This document shows positions 55,752 to 64,000 of a stretch of DNA of 64,000 nucleotides, one piece after another. The notes under the pieces are model-generated. The model ran no database searches and had not been told where the DNA came from. It saw only the letters and a list, made by a program, of their open reading frames with translations. Position 1 is the stretch's first letter. Every line of letters starts with the position of its first letter. The translations under genes were made by a program, and so were the position numbers. The stretch is from Shewanella marinintestina (lineage in GTDB: Bacteria; Pseudomonadota; Gammaproteobacteria; Enterobacterales; Shewanellaceae), in the NCBI RefSeq assembly GCF_023283845.1, contig NZ_JAKILC010000005.1, forward strand, positions 1 to 64,000, given 5' to 3'.

Positions 55752-56918
55752 ATGAATTTGCATGAGTATCAGGCGAAATCTCTATTTGCCGAATATGGTT
55801 TACCAGTGTCAGAAGGTTTTGCATGTGATACTGCCCAAGAAGCAGTTGAAGCAGCAGGACACATTGGCGGTGATATGTGGGTTGTTAAGTGTCAAGTACA
55901 CGCTGGCGGCCGTGGTAAAGCAGGTGGCGTTAAAGTCACTGGCGACAAAGAAGAGATCCGAGCGTTTGCTGAACATTGGTTAGGTAAGAACCTTGTTACT
56001 TACCAAACTGATGAGAAAGGCCAGCCAGTTGCTAAAATTTTAGTAGAAAGCTGCACTGACATCGCAAATGAATTGTACCTAGGTGCAGTGGTAGACCGTG
56101 CAACACGTCGCGTTGTATTTATGGCGTCTACTGAAGGTGGTGTGGAAATTGAAACTGTGGCTGAAGAAACGCCAGAGTTGATCCACAAAGCAATCATCGA
56201 TCCGCTTACTGGTCCACAGCCGTACCAAGCACGCGATCTTGGCTTCAAGTTAGGTCTAAACCCTACTCAAATGAAGCAATTCACTAAAGTCTTTATGGGC
56301 TTAGCGAAAATGTTTGAAGACCATGATTTCGCACTACTAGAAATCAACCCACTTGTTATCACTGACGAAGGCAACATTCACTGTCTTGATGGCAAGATTG
56401 GTATCGATGGTAACGCACTATTCCGTCAACCAAAAATCCGTGAAATGCACGATCCATCACAAGATGATGCTCGCGAAGCACACGCGGCTAAGTTTGAGCT
56501 TAACTATGTCGCACTAGACGGAAACGTTGGTTGTATGGTTAACGGCGCAGGCCTTGCAATGGGTACCATGGACATTGTAAATCTACACGGTGGCAAGCCA
56601 GCTAACTTCCTAGACGTAGGCGGCGGAGCAACTAAAGAGCGTGTTGCTGAAGCGTTCAAGATTATCTTGTCTGACTCAAACGTTAAAGCTGTTCTTGTGA
56701 ACATCTTTGGTGGCATCGTTCGTTGTGACATGATTGCTGAAGGCATCATTGGCGCAGTTAAAGAAGTCGGTGTACAAGTACCTGTTGTTGTTCGTTTAGA
56801 AGGTACTAACGCTGATCTAGGTCGTGAAGTTCTAGCTAACTCTGATCTAGATATTATCGCTGCTACAAGTCTAACTGACGCGGCTGAGCAAGTAGTTAAA
56901 GCTGCGGAGGGCAAATAA
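55752..56918 (+). CDS. sucC: succinyl-CoA synthetase beta subunit
   Basis: A 388-residue ATP-grasp subunit. [19 protein letters not shown] is the usual start, the nucleotide-binding [16 protein letters not shown] loop is near residue 45, and the C-terminal half has [15 protein letters not shown] (about 317-331). The stop shares one base with the sucD start (TAATG), giving coupled translation. With SucD it makes ATP or GTP from succinyl-CoA. Confidence 0.97.
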   Translation: MNLHEYQAKSLFAEYGLPVSEGFACDTAQEAVEAAGHIGGDMWVVKCQVHAGGRGKAGGVKVTGDKEEIRAFAEHWLGKNLVTYQTDEKGQPVAKILVESCTDIANELYLGAVVDRATRRVVFMASTEGGVEIETVAEETPELIHKAIIDPLTGPQPYQARDLGFKLGLNPTQMKQFTKVFMGLAKMFEDHDFALLEINPLVITDEGNIHCLDGKIGIDGNALFRQPKIREMHDPSQDDAREAHAAKFELNYVALDGNVGCMVNGAGLAMGTMDIVNLHGGKPANFLDVGGGATKERVAEAFKIILSDSNVKAVLVNIFGGIVRCDMIAEGIIGAVKEVGVQVPVVVRLEGTNADLGREVLANSDLDIIAATSLTDAAEQVVKAAEGK

Positions 56919-57790
56919 TGTCTGTACTAATTAACAAAGATACCAAAGTTATCTGTCAGGGTTTCACTGGCGGTCAAGGTACGTTCCACTCTGAGCAAGC
57001 TATCGCTTACGGTACAAAGATGGTTGGTGGTGTATCTCCAGGAAAAGGTGGTCAAACTCACCTAGGTCTGCCAGTATTTAATACTGTTAAAGATGCGGTA
57101 GAAGTGACTGGCGCAACAGCTTCAGTTATCTACGTACCAGCACCTTTCTGTAAAGATGCAATCCTAGAAGCAATCGACGGTGGCATTGAGCTAATCGTTT
57201 GTATTACTGAAGGGATCCCAACGTTAGATATGCTTCAAGTTAAAGTTAAGCTTGAAGAAACTGGCGTTCGCATGATCGGTCCAAACTGCCCAGGTGTTAT
57301 CACTCCGGGTGAATGTAAGATTGGTATCATGCCTGGTCATATCCACAAGCCTGGTAAAGTCGGTATTGTTTCACGCTCTGGTACGTTAACGTACGAAGCG
57401 GTTAAGCAAACGACAGATGAAGGTTTCGGTCAGTCTACTTGTGTTGGTATTGGCGGTGACCCAATTCCAGGTACTAACTTTATCGACGTATTGGAAATGT
57501 TCCAAAACGATCCGCTAACTGAAGCAATCGTAATGATTGGTGAAATTGGCGGTACTGCTGAAGAAGAAGCGGCTGAATACATCAAGGCTAACGTAACTAA
57601 GCCTGTTGTTTCGTACATTGCTGGTGTTACAGCACCTGAAGGCAAGCGTATGGGCCATGCAGGCGCAATTATCGCTGGTGGTAAAGGTACTGCTGAAGAT
57701 AAGTTTGCCGCTCTTGAAGCTGCAGGCGTAACGACTGTACGTTCACTTGCTGACATCGGTAAGGCGTTACGTACTAAAACGGGTTGGTAA
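56918..57790 (+). CDS. sucD: succinyl-CoA synthetase alpha subunit
   Basis: A 290-residue CoA-binding subunit. The Rossmann motif [14 protein letters not shown] is near residue 16, the SRSGTLTYE segment near 150, and the phosphorylated His lies in [15 protein letters not shown] near residue 247. It is the last gene of the cluster and is followed by a strong terminator. Confidence 0.97.
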   Translation: MSVLINKDTKVICQGFTGGQGTFHSEQAIAYGTKMVGGVSPGKGGQTHLGLPVFNTVKDAVEVTGATASVIYVPAPFCKDAILEAIDGGIELIVCITEGIPTLDMLQVKVKLEETGVRMIGPNCPGVITPGECKIGIMPGHIHKPGKVGIVSRSGTLTYEAVKQTTDEGFGQSTCVGIGGDPIPGTNFIDVLEMFQNDPLTEAIVMIGEIGGTAEEEAAEYIKANVTKPVVSYIAGVTAPEGKRMGHAGAIIAGGKGTAEDKFAALEAAGVTTVRSLADIGKALRTKTGW

Positions 57791-57805
57791 TTTCTAACCT
57801 CGTGT

Positions 57806-57830
57806 AAAAAGGCGCTTCGGCGCCTTTTTT
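57806..57830 (+). terminator. terminator of the sdh-suc operon
   Basis: AAAAAGGCGC, loop TTCG and GCGCCTTTTTT: a very stable UUCG tetraloop hairpin with a T run, 15 nt after sucD. Confidence 0.95.
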
Positions 57831-58030
57831 GTTGGCAGCAGAAATGTTTAGTAAGGAAGTTTGAGTGTAAAATTTACAAGCCTGCTGACTATTTTTAGAT
57901 TTTAGTTTCACATTTATGATTCTAACTAGAACTAATGGCGATAAATGCGGCTAATTTAAGCGAAAATATGGCGTAGTTTTAACAATCTGTTATACCTAAT
58001 TTATCTATAGGGAACTTGTAGGTAACTTTT

Positions 58031-58339
58031 ATGTCTATGGTAAGCGCGAAAGAGTTTTCTGATTGGTTACGATTAAGATTTGGTGATCTTAACGAGGGGG
58101 TTGCACTCACTCGTAAAGATATCAATCAGTTAACTGGTCGTCAGAACTTTTCATCAGACTTTGTAAATGATATTCACTTTGAGTTAATGCGTCATGGCTT
58201 GGCGTTTGTTACTGATACATCAAGAGAGCATTTTTATCTTGTACCGATTAATAAGCAATCTTGGCGTGACAGATTAGAGCTGCAATTCGAAAAAGAGATT
58301 TTCTGCAATATCATTCCACTCAATATCTCCAGTCAGTAG
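58031..58339 (+). CDS. small soluble protein, unknown
   Basis: A 102-residue protein without signal or membrane helix. The N-terminal part (FSDWLRLRFGDLNEGVALTRKDINQLTGR) and the FVNDIHFELMRHGLAFV segment suggest a small helical, winged-helix-like fold; the RDRLELQFEKEI tail is charged. I do not recognise a family and make no functional claim. AGGT stands 8 nt before the ATG. It stands alone between the suc terminator and the AEC transporter. Confidence 0.7.
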   Translation: MSMVSAKEFSDWLRLRFGDLNEGVALTRKDINQLTGRQNFSSDFVNDIHFELMRHGLAFVTDTSREHFYLVPINKQSWRDRLELQFEKEIFCNIIPLNISSQ

Positions 58340-58731
58340 GGCAAGTGAGTAAGGGGTAGCAATACTTGCTAAACCTTCATCTATCTAAAAAATTCTCGTA
58401 GTTAGCTCTTTTCTGCTCGCTTCATAGCCCTTGTTAGCATTTATTTGGTTAGGCGTTCATTTCAAGTGAGGTGGGTTGCGTATAGTTCGAGATTTTAGGC
58501 GACATGGATGTCACTAGGGTGCCGATACGTATTCCTAAATGCGCTGTGTAATAGCCAAATTTACTCTCAACAAGTGCATCTCGCCAATAGTGCAAGTTGA
58601 GTACTAACATTTTACTATTGATTTTGTTAATAAAAGCATACTTTGTTATCATCCCCGTGAAAAACTCATTTCAATTCTTATTTTACCGACGGTTCTAGGA
58701 AATCTTAGAAGTAGCAGTAAGGATCTCCGCT
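58340..58731. other. 392-nt intergenic region
   Basis: It must hold the promoter of the AEC transporter. A minus-strand frame at 58449-58652 (67 codons; GYYTAHLGIRIGTLVTSM in the middle) has protein-like composition, but the start has no convincing ribosome site. It may be a small gene or a remnant; I leave it uncalled. Confidence 0.4.
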
Positions 58732-59661
58732 ATGTCGACGCTTTCAATCATTTTTCCGCTATTGTTTATGGCTATACTCGGCTATGGTTTTACAGCTAAA
58801 GGCACGTTTACCAAGGAGCGTATTGCTGGTATTAGTCAGTTTACGTTTTACTTGTCGATCCCCGCCTTTTTGTTTATCAATATGTACCAAGCAGATTTGG
58901 CTAAAAGTTTTCAGATTAAAAGCTTAGCGAGTTTTTATCTTCCTGTACTGGTAACCTATTGTATTGGTGGTGTGCTATACGCTTGGCTTAACCGCCAGCG
59001 AAAACCTTTACTGGGGCCTAGTGCAGTATTTGGTTTAGGGTGCAGTTATTCGAACACGATTCTCGTAGGCTTACCTGTTATTGTTGGCGCACTTGGCGAC
59101 GAAATGATTGGTAACGTATTTGCTATTATTACCTTCCATAGTGCACTGTTATTTTCGCTGACACTTTTGCTAGGGCATAAGCAAGATAGGGCCAGTTTTG
59201 ACTTATGGTTATTGCTAAAGGGAATTGTGTTTAACCCTATAGTATTGAGTTTGTCAGGCGGCTTGGTTCTAAATTTATTGCAAGTGCCTTTATTCGATGA
59301 TCTAGTCAGTGGGTTAACTTTATTAAGCACCCCAGCATTAGCCTGCGCCTTATTTGTGTTGGGGGCTAATTTAAGTTTTTATAAAATCTCACAAGATTGG
59401 CAACTTGCCTTAGCTGCCTCGTTTATTAAGCTGGTTTTATTACCTTTTAGCGTCTATTTGATAGGGCGGTATATATTTGGCTTAGAGGGGGATAATTTGG
59501 CGGTATCAGTACTTCTAAGTGCTTCACCACTCGGCGTTAATGCTTATCTTATTGCGATGCAAGTGAAACAACAACAAGCCATTATTGCCAGTACCGTTGT
59601 GTTATCGACAATATTATCAGTGATCACGATGAGCGTATGGTTGGCTATTTTGATGTCATAG
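58732..59661 (+). CDS. AEC family transporter
   Basis: A 309-residue polytopic protein with about ten helices in two inverted halves, the arrangement of the auxin efflux carrier (AEC) family. Family-like segments are GYGFTAKGTFTKERIAGIS at the N-terminus, GCSYSNTILVGLPVIVGALG (about 103-122) and SASPLGVNAYLIAMQ (about 262-276). Bacterial members move organic acids or amino acids; the substrate here is unknown. AAGGA stands 8 nt before the ATG. Confidence 0.88.
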   Translation: MSTLSIIFPLLFMAILGYGFTAKGTFTKERIAGISQFTFYLSIPAFLFINMYQADLAKSFQIKSLASFYLPVLVTYCIGGVLYAWLNRQRKPLLGPSAVFGLGCSYSNTILVGLPVIVGALGDEMIGNVFAIITFHSALLFSLTLLLGHKQDRASFDLWLLLKGIVFNPIVLSLSGGLVLNLLQVPLFDDLVSGLTLLSTPALACALFVLGANLSFYKISQDWQLALAASFIKLVLLPFSVYLIGRYIFGLEGDNLAVSVLLSASPLGVNAYLIAMQVKQQQAIIASTVVLSTILSVITMSVWLAILMS

Positions 59662-59823
59662 TCGCTTTGATTTTTAGATTTAAGATTTGGCTTGCTGAAC
59701 TTTCAATAAGTCGTGCTAGTACTGTTTTGATTCGTGAACCTTTGGACACTTTACTTTGCTTTACTTGCCCAAAGGTCATCACCATGATTTAAACGCATGG
59801 GAGCACTGGGAATATAGCTGCAG

Positions 59824-61488
59824 CTATCTAATAGTTGTTTCTCTATTTACAGAACGAGACAATTCCGCGGGTGAGAGGATATAGACGTCTTCTGAATAAA
59901 AGTCTTCAGCTTGCGCCATACTCCACCAGTCATTCCATGGTCCCGCGATCTTTTCACCCTTGAGAAGTTCATTTGGCTTAAGTGGCTCAATTAAACTACC
60001 TACAGACATCAATAGTCCATAAGGCGTCCGCCGTTTTAACATGTGAGGTTGTAGTTTTTCAGGACTATCTAATCCCATACTACCTACTAACTCAAAAAAG
60101 CTTTTTAATGTATTTTGATGATAATTTTTAACCCGTTCACTTTTTTCACTCACATTAATTGCTTTACTACGAGCAGGATCTTGTGTGGCGATACCTGTCG
60201 GGCATAAGTTAGTATTGCAGTGCCTTGACTGAATACACCCAAGTGACAACATCATGGTTCTTGCAGCGTTAACGCTATCGGCGCCCATGGCTATTTTAGC
60301 TAGCAGATCAAAACTAGATGCAGTTTTACCTGAAGCAATAATTTTAATTTTATCGCGAAGACCCGTGCCAGTTAACGCATTATGAACGAAATAAACGGCT
60401 TCAAGACACATCATGCCTAGGCGATTAGTGAATTCTACTGGTGCGGCCCCAGTGCCACCTTCGGCGCCATCTACGGTAATAAAGTCGGGTGTAATACCTG
60501 TTTCTATCATGGCCTTACACAAGCCTAAAAATTCGACAGGGTTACCAAGGCATAACTTAAAGCCTATTGGTTTTCCATTACTGAGTTCTCTAAGCTTAGC
60601 AACAAAATTGAGTAAATCTTTTGGTGTTGTGCACTCAGGGTTTACTGCTGGTGATACACAATCAACACCTTTGGGAATATGACGGATCTGGGCAATTTCA
60701 TCAGTTATTTTAGCCGCTGGTAATACGCCACCATGCCCTGGTTTAGCACCTTGGCTTAGCTTTATTTCAATCATTTTAATTTGTGGCCGTGTCGCCATTG
60801 CTTTAAAACTATCAGGATTAAAATTACCCGCGTCATCTCTACAACCAAATAAACCTGAACCAATTTGCCAAACGATATCGCCTTGATGCTTTAGATGATA
60901 AGGACTAACGCCGCCTTCACCAGTATTGTGATAACAGCCTGCTTTGAGAGCGCCTAGATTAAGCGATTCTATAGCGTTGGCGCTAAGAGATCCAAAGCTC
61001 ATGGCTGAGATATTAAAGTAACATGCTTGATAAGGCTGCGAACAATCAGGCCCGCCGATAGTGATTCTTTTCGCTGTATCTAATACCTCTTTTGGGTGCA
61101 GAGATTGCCAAAGGCTAAGGTAATTATCTTCAAGTAGGTCTCTTTGAGTACCAAAGGCGATGGTATCTCTTACGTTTTTGGCTCGCTGATATACTAGCGA
61201 TCGTTGTTCACGGTTGAAAGGAGTTTCTTCTGTATCATTAGCAATAAAGTATTGCTGTATTTCGACGCGATAAGATTCGAGAAAGTAACGCAGGTAAGCA
61301 ACAACTGGATAGAGACGGTTTAGCGTGTGTGGGCTATGGTTAATATCGTAATAGCCTACCAAGGTGTAGATAAAAGTGAAGGTAAAGATGGCCGTGGGAA
61401 ATATCCCTGTATTGCTTAGCATATAGTTTATTGCTAACAAGTTTCCTAAGCTGGCAATGATCCAATAGACCTTTTGCATTATCGTCAT
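59824..61488 (-). CDS. FMN-dependent glutamate synthase-like protein
   Basis: A 554-residue protein with two N-terminal hydrophobic segments (about residues 5-45) and a glutamate-synthase alpha/beta barrel. Barrel motifs are GGVSPYHLKHQGDIVWQIGSG, KPGHGGVLPAAKI and FITVDGAEGGTGAAP (FMN region). The Cys cluster CIQSRHCNTNLCP (about residues 417-429) fits the [3Fe-4S] site of GltB-type enzymes. It lacks the glutaminase domain and is membrane-attached, so it is not the normal glutamate synthase; its substrate is unknown. AAGGA precedes the ATG. Confidence 0.9.
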   Translation of the reverse strand: MTIMQKVYWIIASLGNLLAINYMLSNTGIFPTAIFTFTFIYTLVGYYDINHSPHTLNRLYPVVAYLRYFLESYRVEIQQYFIANDTEETPFNREQRSLVYQRAKNVRDTIAFGTQRDLLEDNYLSLWQSLHPKEVLDTAKRITIGGPDCSQPYQACYFNISAMSFGSLSANAIESLNLGALKAGCYHNTGEGGVSPYHLKHQGDIVWQIGSGLFGCRDDAGNFNPDSFKAMATRPQIKMIEIKLSQGAKPGHGGVLPAAKITDEIAQIRHIPKGVDCVSPAVNPECTTPKDLLNFVAKLRELSNGKPIGFKLCLGNPVEFLGLCKAMIETGITPDFITVDGAEGGTGAAPVEFTNRLGMMCLEAVYFVHNALTGTGLRDKIKIIASGKTASSFDLLAKIAMGADSVNAARTMMLSLGCIQSRHCNTNLCPTGIATQDPARSKAINVSEKSERVKNYHQNTLKSFFELVGSMGLDSPEKLQPHMLKRRTPYGLLMSVGSLIEPLKPNELLKGEKIAGPWNDWWSMAQAEDFYSEDVYILSPAELSRSVNRETTIR

Positions 61489-61632
61489 AAAGCATTCCTT
61501 TATTGCTGACTTTTATTTGGCTTAAAGCTATTGAACGCTATCATTGCCATTTAAGCAAACATGTTTTAATACTTTCTAAACTAAACAAAATATGGGTATA
61601 TTAGAGAGATAGGGACATAAGAGGACATTATT

Positions 61633-62136
61633 GTGATTATCACAGAAACCGACAGGTTGGTATTACGGCATTTTGAGGAGAAAGATACCAAGGCGATTTT
61701 TTTACTCAATAGCATTCCTGAGGTACTGAAATATATTCCTGGAGAGCCAATGACATCAATTGCCCAGGCTGAACAAATTTTTGAAAATGTGATTACCAAA
61801 AGTTATCAAGAACGTGGTTATGGTCGCTGGGCGGTAGAACATAAAGCAGATGGTAAGGTTATTGGTTTCTGTGGACCTACATTTATTACTGAGTTTAATG
61901 AAGTCGAGTTAGGCTATCGATATTTGCCACAATATTGGGGGCAGGGGATAGGATATGAAGCAGGTGTAGCGGCATTAGAACGATTTCAAGATTATGATAT
62001 CAATGAAGCTATCGCGCTAATCCTGCTCGGTAATAAAGGCTCTGAAGGTGTTGCACGCAAAGTCGGGATGGCCGAACGCAACAGAGCTAAATTTATGGGC
62101 CATAAAGTGAACGTATTTCATAAGGTATTGGCGTAA
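61633..62136 (+). CDS. GNAT family N-acetyltransferase
   Basis: A 167-residue acetyltransferase of the RimJ/RimL-like subgroup. TDRLVLRHFEEKD is the common N-terminal strand-helix, followed by GRWAVEHKADGKVIGFCG and the acetyl-CoA region LGYRYLPQYWGQGIGYEAG (about residues 94-113). Its acceptor (protein N-terminus, amino acid or drug) cannot be deduced. The start is GTG with GAGGA upstream. It is convergent with fur across a bidirectional terminator. Confidence 0.9.
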   Translation: MIITETDRLVLRHFEEKDTKAIFLLNSIPEVLKYIPGEPMTSIAQAEQIFENVITKSYQERGYGRWAVEHKADGKVIGFCGPTFITEFNEVELGYRYLPQYWGQGIGYEAGVAALERFQDYDINEAIALILLGNKGSEGVARKVGMAERNRAKFMGHKVNVFHKVLA

Positions 62137-62176
62137 ATATATTGTAGCTAATACTATTTGCAATTATATTTAGAAA

Positions 62177-62207
62177 CAAAAAAACCAGCTTAATGCTGGT
62201 TTTTTGT
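62177..62207. terminator. bidirectional terminator between the GNAT gene and fur
   Basis: ACAAAAAAACCAGC, loop TTAAT and GCTGGTTTTTTGT. It is the third hairpin in the window with this TTAAT loop. Confidence 0.92.
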
Positions 62208-62221
62208 CTAAGGACGCCAAT

Positions 62222-62653
62222 TTATGCGTCGCCGTGATCACACTCATCGTTAGTGCATACACCATATAGATATAAACTGTGATTAGTCAGTTTAATGTTG
62301 TGTTTCATTGCTATTTCATCTTGACGACGTTCAATCATTTCGTCTGAGAATTCGATAACTTTACCGCAAGATAAACACACTAAGTGGTCGTGATGATGCT
62401 GAGACGAAAGTTCAAATACCGCTTTACCACTTTCAAAATGATGTCGGGTCACAATACCGGCATCGTCAAACTGGTTAAGTACGCGGTATACAGTAGCAAG
62501 ACCAATCTCTTCACCCATGTCGAGTAACTTCTTATAGAGGTCCTCAGCACTAATATGTTGATTCTCTGGCGCTTGCATCAATTCTAGAATTTTGACTCGT
62601 GGTAAGGTCACTTTCAAACCCGCTTTCTTTAGCGCTTGATTTCCATCTGTCAT
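62222..62653 (-). CDS. fur: ferric uptake regulator Fur
   Basis: A 142-residue iron-responsive repressor. The N-terminal winged helix ends with GLATVYRVLNQFDDAGIV. The metal sites are FELSSQHHHDHLVCLSCGKV (His cluster and the first CxxC pair) and the final CTNDECDHGDA. The frame extends to 62686, but the ATG at 62653 has AAGAG 7 nt upstream and the family-like MTDGNQALKKAGLKVT. It should repress iron uptake genes; none are in the window. cobB starts 268 nt away on the other strand. Confidence 0.96.
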   Translation of the reverse strand: MTDGNQALKKAGLKVTLPRVKILELMQAPENQHISAEDLYKKLLDMGEEIGLATVYRVLNQFDDAGIVTRHHFESGKAVFELSSQHHHDHLVCLSCGKVIEFSDEMIERRQDEIAMKHNIKLTNHSLYLYGVCTNDECDHGDA

Positions 62654-62921
62654 TATTGATCTCTTGATTGCAGAACGATTAGCCATAAGTTAATCAGTTC
62701 ATTTGTGGGTATTCAATCCATTATATGTGTACAAATTGAAAACTTAAACCTTTGATCTAGCAATAAAGCGTCATAAGCAAATAAAAGGCCTTAACTAGAT
62801 ATAAAACAAGCAATTTAAGCATACTTTTTGTATTGTTATTGCCCATTTATACTAACGCCTAATGTCATATCTGCCTACAAACAGGCAAAATAATAACAAA
62901 GACCAACAAAAAGGACTGTAG

Positions 62922-63644
62922 ATGTACCAACAGATTGTAATATTGACAGGAGCTGGGATCTCTGCCGAATCTGGGTTACGTACCTTTCGAGATCAAGATG
63001 GTTTGTGGGAAGAGCATAAAATTGAAGAGGTAGCGACTCCTGAAGGTTATGCAAATAACCCTGAGTTAGTGGAAGGTTTTTATAACGATAGATGGCAACA
63101 GTTTCATAATGGTGATATTGAACCTAATGCTGGCCATATAGCCTTAGCTAAATTAGAGAAGGAATTTACCGGTGAGCTGCTGGTTATCACCCAAAATATT
63201 GATGATTTGCACGAAAGAGCAGGATCAAGACGGTTATTGCATATGCACGGTGAATTGTCTAAAGGGCGCTGTCCTCGCTCGCAACAGACTTTTTTGCTAA
63301 GAGAGCCTTTTGGTCCCAAACATTGTTGTACTTGTTGCATCCCGGCTCAGCGTTTAAGGCCACATGTGGTTTGGTTTGGCGAAATGCCTTTTGGGTTAGA
63401 TAGAATTCAATATGCACTTGATACCTGTGACCTATTTATAGCTATTGGCACCTCTGGGACTGTATACCCCGCAGCGGGTTTTGTTGATACCGCAAATCAT
63501 CATGGTGCACAAACCGTAGAGGTTAACTTAGTTACTGCTGACCGCCATAGTCAGTTCCAATATCATTTGGAAGGTAAAGCGAGCGAGTTAGTGCCAAAAT
63601 TGGTTGATGATATTCTTAGCGGGAAAATAATCAGTAATGCCTAA
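62922..63644 (+). CDS. cobB: NAD+-dependent sirtuin deacylase CobB
   Basis: A 240-residue sirtuin. TGAGISAESGLRTFRD binds NAD (about residues 9-24), TQNIDDLHERAGS is near 90-102, and the catalytic His is in HMHGEL near residue 108. Zinc ligands come from RCP and HCCTCC. The FYNDRW segment has the Tyr-xx-Arg pair of class III sirtuins, so desuccinylation is likely as well as deacetylation. AAGGA stands 6 nt before the ATG. In bacteria CobB reverses acetylation of acetyl-CoA synthetase and TCA enzymes, a link to the gene cluster nearby. Confidence 0.95.
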   Translation: MYQQIVILTGAGISAESGLRTFRDQDGLWEEHKIEEVATPEGYANNPELVEGFYNDRWQQFHNGDIEPNAGHIALAKLEKEFTGELLVITQNIDDLHERAGSRRLLHMHGELSKGRCPRSQQTFLLREPFGPKHCCTCCIPAQRLRPHVVWFGEMPFGLDRIQYALDTCDLFIAIGTSGTVYPAAGFVDTANHHGAQTVEVNLVTADRHSQFQYHLEGKASELVPKLVDDILSGKIISNA

Positions 63645-63694
63645 TTAAATTGACGTTTGCGGGCTTTAGCAAAATAAGCGTTGGAGTAAAAGAG

Positions 63695-64000
63695 ATGACA
63701 CAAACAACAAACTACAATGGCATTGCTATTATCATGCGTGGTCTACCGGGTAGCGGTAAAAGTTACTGGGCAGAAGAGTATGTTAAAGCGTTACCAAAGT
63801 TAGAACATGCCGAGCAATTCAAAATCTGTTCTACAGATGAGTTCTTTTATCATGAGGGGCAATACCGTTTTAATTCAAAAAACCTTTCTAAGTATCACAA
63901 ACTTAACTTAACTCGGTTTATTCATGCCATAGCGAATAGAGTGCCAGTGGTTATTTGTGATAACACTAATATGGCGCAGTGGGAGTTTGAAGGTTACTGT
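63695..64000 (+). CDS. P-loop kinase-like protein, partial
   Basis: The first 102 codons of a gene that runs off the window. It starts MTQTTNYNGIAIIMRGLPGS and has Walker A GLPGSGKS (about residues 16-23), then ICSTDEFFYH and VVICDNTNMAQWEF (about 88-101). This is the AAA_33 / N4BP2-like polynucleotide-kinase pattern, where Asp and Asn residues of CDNTN follow the Walker B strand. The substrate is unknown. GGAG lies about 9 nt before the ATG. It may be co-transcribed with cobB, 50 nt upstream. Confidence 0.78.
   Translation, partial: MTQTTNYNGIAIIMRGLPGSGKSYWAEEYVKALPKLEHAEQFKICSTDEFFYHEGQYRFNSKNLSKYHKLNLTRFIHAIANRVPVVICDNTNMAQWEFEGYC

Noticed and set aside
58449..58652. 67-codon minus-strand frame
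   Set aside because: Composition is fairly protein-like, but no ribosome site fits either in-frame ATG, and no family is recognised. Too weak to call.
1..64000. CRISPR arrays, insertion sequences, prophage or integron elements
   Set aside because: No regularly spaced repeats, transposase, integrase or phage gene was found on either strand.

Overview
The window looks like chromosomal DNA of a Shewanella-type gammaproteobacterium. This is inferred from gene content and order, not from a database search. The signs are: gltA divergent from sdhCDAB-sucABCD, with fur and cobB just beyond; the yejK / yejL-yejM pair; comEC-msbA-lpxK-ycaR without kdsB behind it; a tiny multiheme c-type cytochrome; and an AT-rich base composition. 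Almost everything is core genome. I see no phage, insertion sequence, CRISPR array or rRNA. Two tRNA genes are present: Asp(GTC) at the left edge and Pro(GGG) near 23.7 kb.

Layout. 0-5 kb: tRNA-Asp, a patatin-like hydrolase, and a purine nucleoside salvage unit (punA-nupC) divergent from a LysR-type regulator. 5-12 kb: a CsgI/YccT-like exported protein, a small membrane protein, the CorA Mg2+ channel, a DUF3135-like protein, a degenerate HD-GYP protein, a 2OG-Fe(II) oxygenase and a PhoP/PhoQ-like two-component system. 12-16 kb: a three-gene ABC importer of the putative selenate/phosphonate type with a fused double permease. 16-23 kb: a long RecX-like protein, a LysE-family exporter, nadE, an alpha/beta hydrolase and a membrane GGDEF protein. 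23-30 kb: a 74-residue triheme cytochrome, tRNA-Pro, yejM-yejL divergent from yejK, a two-domain QueD-like protein and an M23 peptidase. 30-36 kb: a DUF2062 protein divergent from comEC-msbA-lpxK-ycaR. 36-46 kb: two unassigned exported proteins and a three-gene RND efflux operon with two different pump subunits. 46-58 kb: a decayed duplicate of the gltA 3' end, gltA itself and the sdh-suc TCA-cycle cluster. 58-64 kb: a small unknown, an AEC transporter, an FMN-dependent glutamate synthase-like protein, an acetyltransferase, fur, cobB and the start of a P-loop protein that runs off the window.

How the genes work together. The centre of the right half is respiratory carbon metabolism: citrate synthase feeds the cycle, SucABCD take 2-oxoglutarate to succinate, and SdhCDAB pass the electrons to quinone. 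A 32-bp inverted repeat with a CRP-like core lies just upstream of sdhC. The envelope genes (YejM, MsbA, LpxK, an M23 peptidase, the RND pump, PhoPQ) form a second theme. Cyclic-di-GMP is represented by one GGDEF protein with an intact catalytic motif and one HD-GYP protein with an altered motif.

No wholly new multi-gene system stands out. The observations most worth a second look are the gltA 3' fragment carrying a stop and a frameshift, the QueD-like protein whose active-site residues are divided between its two halves, the minimal triheme cytochrome, the palindromes upstream of punA and sdhC, and the compact selenate-type ABC importer.
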